Both the position numbers and the translations under genes were made by a program. Source: an uncultured Paracoccaceae bacterium (GTDB taxonomy: Bacteria > Pseudomonadota > Alphaproteobacteria > Rhodobacterales > Rhodobacteraceae). Taken from it: DNA of 64,000 nt. The stretch spans positions 434,001-498,000 of the forward strand of contig CANMMF010000004.1 in the NCBI GenBank assembly GCA_947498985.1. Reading direction: 5' to 3'. The notes below the pieces were generated by a model. That model searched no databases. It was not told where the DNA came from and saw only the letters and a program-made list of their open reading frames with translations. Below, one piece after another: positions 61,218-64,000 of the stretch. How positions within the stretch are numbered: position 1 is the first letter of the stretch; each line of letters starts with the position of its first letter.

Positions 61218-62330
61218 TCAGGCCTCCTCTTTGGATTGGGTCGGTTTGGTCTGGGTCTTGCTTTGCGCCGATTTCAGCGCCGAGATCGCGGCATGCGCGG
61301 CCACACCCGCGCCCACGACACCGGCGGCGGCGACTCCGATCTGGTCGGCATTGGCCTCGACGCCGAACTGGGTGAGGTCGGTCACGCGGTCATAAAAGGT
61401 GCCGTGGTCCCAGAACCCGTCTTCCGAACAGCCGATGCAGCCATGCCCGGACTGGATAGGAAAGCTCACGCCTTCGTTCCAGCGCACGGTGGAGCAGGCA
61501 TTGTAGGTGGTCGGCCCCTTGCAGCCCATCTTGTAGAGGCAAAAGCCCTTGCGCGCGCCGTCGTCATCCCATTCCTCGACAAACTGCCCGGCATCGAAAT
61601 GCGGGCGGCGGTAACATTTGTCGTGGATGCGCTGGCCGTAGAACATCGCCGGGCGCCCCTGCCGGTCAAGCTCCGGTAGCCGGTCGAAGGTCAGCATGTA
61701 GGTGATCACGCCGGTCATGACCTCGGCGATGGGCGGGCAGCCCGGCACCTTGATGATCGGCTTGTCGGTGATGACCTTGTGCACCGGCGTGGCCTGCGTC
61801 GGGTTGGGTTTGGCGGCCTGCACACAGCCGTAGGACGCGCAGGCCCCCCAGCTGATCACCGCCTTGGCGTCGCTGGCGGCCAGTTTCAGCTTTTCCACAA
61901 ACGGCTTGCCGCCGGTGATGCAGAACATGCCGTCTTCGTTGAGCGGCGGGTTGCCCTCGACGGCGAGAATGTACTGGCCCTTGTACTTTTCGATCGTGTC
62001 CATCATCGCGGCTTCGGCGGCGTGGCCCGCTGCGGCCATCAGCGTGTCGTCGTAATCAAGGCTGATCATCGACAGCACCACGTCCTTGGCCAGCGGATGC
62101 GCCGAGCGGATGAAGCTCTCCGAACAGCAGGTGCATTCCAGCCCGTGCACCCAGATCACCGGCGTGCGCGGCTTGGTCTCCATCGCATGCGCGATCTGCG
62201 GCACGAAGGCCGGGCCGAGGCCGAGGGCGGAGGCGGTGAGAGAGCAGTATTTCATGAAGCTGCGGCGGGTGATGCCTTGCCTGCGCATCACGTCGTAAAA
62301 GGTTTCGATCTCGGGCACTGGTTCTGACAC
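61218..62330 (-). CDS. hupS: Uptake [NiFe]-hydrogenase small subunit HupS (six-Cys proximal cluster)
   Basis: It has 370 residues from GTG 62330, after GGAGGAG; a longer frame to 62420 is promoter sequence. The Tat signal is ITRRSFMK (residues 20-27). Proximal-cluster cysteines are C66, C68, C69, C164, C169 and C198; spacing is identical to C17, C19, C20, C115, C120 and C149 of oxygen-tolerant E. coli Hyd-1 and Ralstonia MBH. Later cysteines ([20 protein letters not shown] and upstream [16 protein letters not shown]) bind the medial and distal clusters. The C-terminal hydrophobic helix ([17 protein letters not shown]) anchors it to the membrane. It passes electrons to HupC. Confidence 0.97.
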   Translation of the reverse strand: MSEPVPEIETFYDVMRRQGITRRSFMKYCSLTASALGLGPAFVPQIAHAMETKPRTPVIWVHGLECTCCSESFIRSAHPLAKDVVLSMISLDYDDTLMAAAGHAAEAAMMDTIEKYKGQYILAVEGNPPLNEDGMFCITGGKPFVEKLKLAASDAKAVISWGACASYGCVQAAKPNPTQATPVHKVITDKPIIKVPGCPPIAEVMTGVITYMLTFDRLPELDRQGRPAMFYGQRIHDKCYRRPHFDAGQFVEEWDDDGARKGFCLYKMGCKGPTTYNACSTVRWNEGVSFPIQSGHGCIGCSEDGFWDHGTFYDRVTDLTQFGVEANADQIGVAAAGVVGAGVAAHAAISALKSAQSKTQTKPTQSKEEA

Positions 62331-62532
62331 GGGCGGTCTCCTCCGTCTGGTCTCTGGCACACCGGGGGGGCCGGGTGCGGAAAGGCTCAGTCTGAGGATG
62401 TCGCGGGTATGCCGTGCCATACGAAAGAAAAGTGGTGTGATTGGTCGGCGCGGGATTATCGTTCTGAATCAGACGGGTATCGCGCGCCTTTCATGTTCGC
62501 GGCGGCGTGTTGCCGGATGATCTCTGACCGGG

Positions 62533-62542
62533 TTGCGGGCAA
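62533..62542. promoter_or_regulatory. Possible HupR-binding palindrome in the hupS upstream region
   Basis: TTG-CGGG-CAA is an inverted repeat 203 bp before the hupS GTG, near the hypF end. In R. capsulatus HupR binds a TTG-N5-CAA site roughly 150-160 bp before the hupS transcription start; here the spacer is 4 bp, so the match is imperfect. Elsewhere in the 225-bp gap (62331-62555) I see a GATAAT-like -10 word on the minus strand near 62455 without a good -35, in keeping with an activator-dependent promoter. Confidence 0.35.
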
Positions 62543-62555
62543 AGCGGCCAGTCAC

Positions 62556-64000
62556 TTACCGCTCTGCCAGCACCGTCGCGGCGGCGATCACCGCCTGCCC
62601 GAGCGCCAGCCCGCCATCATTTGCGGGCACCTGCCGGTGCAGCAAAACCGGCACGTCGCCAAGCGCCTCGACCGTCAGATCCTGCAGCAATGCGTTCTGA
62701 AAACAGCCCCCCGAGAGCGCGACGGCCTCTGCCACGCCGGAGGTCACCAGCGCCCGCGCGCGGCCCGCAAAGGCCCCCGCCAGACCTGCATGGAACCGCC
62801 AGGCGATGCGCTCCGGCGGCACGCCCTGCGCCAGATCCTGCGCCATGCGGTGCCAGAGATCGGAATCCGGGATCTCGCCTTCGGGTGCATCCAGCCCCAT
62901 CGGATAGGCGTTTGTCACCGGCTCGCGGGGTGCGCGGCGCGCGGCGGCCTCGAGCGCCATGGCCGCCTGCCCTTCAAAGCTCTGCCGATCCGGTGTCAGA
63001 TCCAGCAACGCGGCCACCGCATCGAAAAGCCGCCCCGCCGAGGAGCTGAGCGGCGCGTTCAGCCCGGTCTGCGCGGCCTGCCGCAGCAGCGCCAGGGGTT
63101 TCCCCCCGAGCCGCGCGTCGGCGAGCGCGCCGAGCCCCGCGCGATCGAGCCGCGCAAGCAGGTTGCGCCAGGGCTCCACGCTGGCGCGGTCGCCGCCGAT
63201 CAGCGGCGCGGGACGCAGCCAGCTCTGGCGCGTGAAGCCGTTGTAATCGCCCAGCAAAAGCTCGCCGCCCCAGACCGTGCCATCGGCCCCGAGCCCCAGA
63301 CCGTCGAGCACGATCCCCGCCACCGGACCACCTGAAAGCGGCCAGCGGTTCTCGGCCAGACAGGCGGCCAGATGCGCGTGGTGGTGCTGCACCTCGATCA
63401 ATGTGCCGCCATCGGCGCGCGCCAATGCATGGCGCGAGGAGCGGTAATCGGGATGCAGATCACAGGCGAAAACCTCTGGCCTGTGCTCGAAAAGCGCGGC
63501 GTAATCCGCATCGGCCCTGGTGAACTCATCCCAGGTCAGCGCATCGTCGAGATCGCCCAGATGGTGCGACAGCAGCGCCTGGGCGTTCTTGGTCAGGCAG
63601 ATCGCCGATTTCAGATGCGCGCCAAAAGCCACAACCTGCGGTGCCTGCTCAAAGCCCTCGGGCAAAGGCAGGGTCCCGGGCACCTGCCCGCGCGCGCGCC
63701 GCAGCACCATCGGCCCCTGTGCGGTGATCCGTTCGACGGAATCGTCGAGCCTGCGGGCGATGTCGCGATTGTGCAGAAGGCTGCCATCCACCAGATCGCC
63801 AAGCTTTTCGCGCGCCTCGTCATTGCCGATCACCTGCGGCTCGCCCGAAAGGTTGCCCGAGGTCATCACCAGCGGGCCGCGCATGGCCGCGAGCAGCGCG
63901 TGGTGCAACGGTGTGTAAGGCAGCATGATCCCGATCTCCGCAAGCCCCGGCGCCAGCGCGTCGGGCAGTGCATCGTCACGCATCGGCAAGAGCAGGATCG
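62556..64000 (-). CDS. hypF: Carbamoyltransferase HypF, 5' end outside window
   Basis: The frame is open to the right edge, so only the C-terminal ~480 of about 750 residues are seen. Visible parts are the end of the YrdC-like domain (MTSGNLSGEPQVIGNDEA, DGSLLHNRDIARRLDDSV, in parts) and the Kae1-like carbamoyltransferase domain with QHHHAHLAACLAENRWP, VLDGLGLGADGTVWGGELLLGD, VALSGGCFQNALL and VPANDGGLALGQA. HypF makes carbamoyl-adenylate and passes the group to HypE's C-terminal cysteine. The acylphosphatase and zinc-finger parts must lie beyond 64000. It stands upstream of hupS as in R. capsulatus. Confidence 0.95.
   Translation of the reverse strand, partial: ILLLPMRDDALPDALAPGLAEIGIMLPYTPLHHALLAAMRGPLVMTSGNLSGEPQVIGNDEAREKLGDLVDGSLLHNRDIARRLDDSVERITAQGPMVLRRARGQVPGTLPLPEGFEQAPQVVAFGAHLKSAICLTKNAQALLSHHLGDLDDALTWDEFTRADADYAALFEHRPEVFACDLHPDYRSSRHALARADGGTLIEVQHHHAHLAACLAENRWPLSGGPVAGIVLDGLGLGADGTVWGGELLLGDYNGFTRQSWLRPAPLIGGDRASVEPWRNLLARLDRAGLGALADARLGGKPLALLRQAAQTGLNAPLSSSAGRLFDAVAALLDLTPDRQSFEGQAAMALEAAARRAPREPVTNAYPMGLDAPEGEIPDSDLWHRMAQDLAQGVPPERIAWRFHAGLAGAFAGRARALVTSGVAEAVALSGGCFQNALLQDLTVEALGDVPVLLHRQVPANDGGLALGQAVIAAATVLAER

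Noticed and set aside
1-64000. tRNA, rRNA, CRISPR arrays, insertion sequences, integrases or attachment sites
   Set aside because: None seen: gaps are short, no repeat-spacer pattern or transposase motif was recognised. Small tRNA-like folds cannot be fully excluded by eye.

Overview
The window is GC-rich (dense with GC-ending codons), gene-packed bacterial chromosome. Gene order and protein content point to an alphaproteobacterium of the Rhodobacteraceae (Rhodobacter/Roseobacter lineage). The strongest evidence is a hydrogenase cluster in the order hypF-hupSL-(small ORF)-hupC-hupDFGHJK-hypAB-hupR-hypCDE, which is the Rhodobacter capsulatus order. A large set of genes for catabolism of N-methylated compounds, typical of marine roseobacters, agrees with this. 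No rRNA, tRNA, CRISPR array, insertion sequence or prophage integrase was recognised.

Layout. (1) 1-5702, plus strand: the end of a phage-tail-like or extracellular contractile injection system (eCIS) type locus: a tail-associated protein cut by the window edge, a DUF6519/beta-helix protein of 1083 residues and a small basic coiled-coil protein. (2) 5879-15111: a divergent locus around an RpiR-type regulator at 12311. Leftward: a dimethylglycine/sarcosine dehydrogenase-like flavoprotein, an MDR oxidoreductase, a remnant of an enolase-superfamily gene, an intact enolase-superfamily enzyme and a class III aminotransferase. Rightward: a Rieske N-demethylase-type oxygenase, a GFA-family protein and a carboxymuconolactone decarboxylase-like protein. 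The set resembles betaine (hydroxyproline-betaine-like) degradation. (3) 15201-32770: a peptide/amide/ester-use island with three CocE/NonD hydrolases, two XRE-cupin regulators, an old-yellow-enzyme N-demethylase, a complete dipeptide-type ABC transporter, an alpha/beta hydrolase and an M81 (MlrC-like) metallopeptidase. (4) 32826-42339: a coupled operon of a DMGDH-like flavoprotein, an MttB-family methyltransferase, a TetR regulator and heterotetrameric sarcosine oxidase soxBDAG. (5) 42334-49050, minus strand: a GntR-led operon with DapA-family, aldehyde dehydrogenase, ProC-like, second MttB-family and FAD oxidase genes. (6) 49142-64000, minus strand: the complete uptake [NiFe]-hydrogenase cluster; hypF runs off the right edge.

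How it works together. Blocks 2 to 5 look like parallel ways to strip methyl groups from quaternary and secondary amines (Rieske oxygenase, OYE-type demethylase, DMGDH-like flavoproteins, sarcosine oxidase, MttB-type methyltransferases) and to feed the remaining amino or imino acids to central metabolism. GFA and aldehyde dehydrogenase genes may deal with aldehydes. Block 6 adds energy from H2: the small subunit carries the six-cysteine proximal-cluster pattern of oxygen-tolerant group 1d enzymes, which suits an aerobic heterotroph using H2 as a supplement. Almost every operon is translationally coupled through 4-bp stop/start overlaps, which fixes many start codons.
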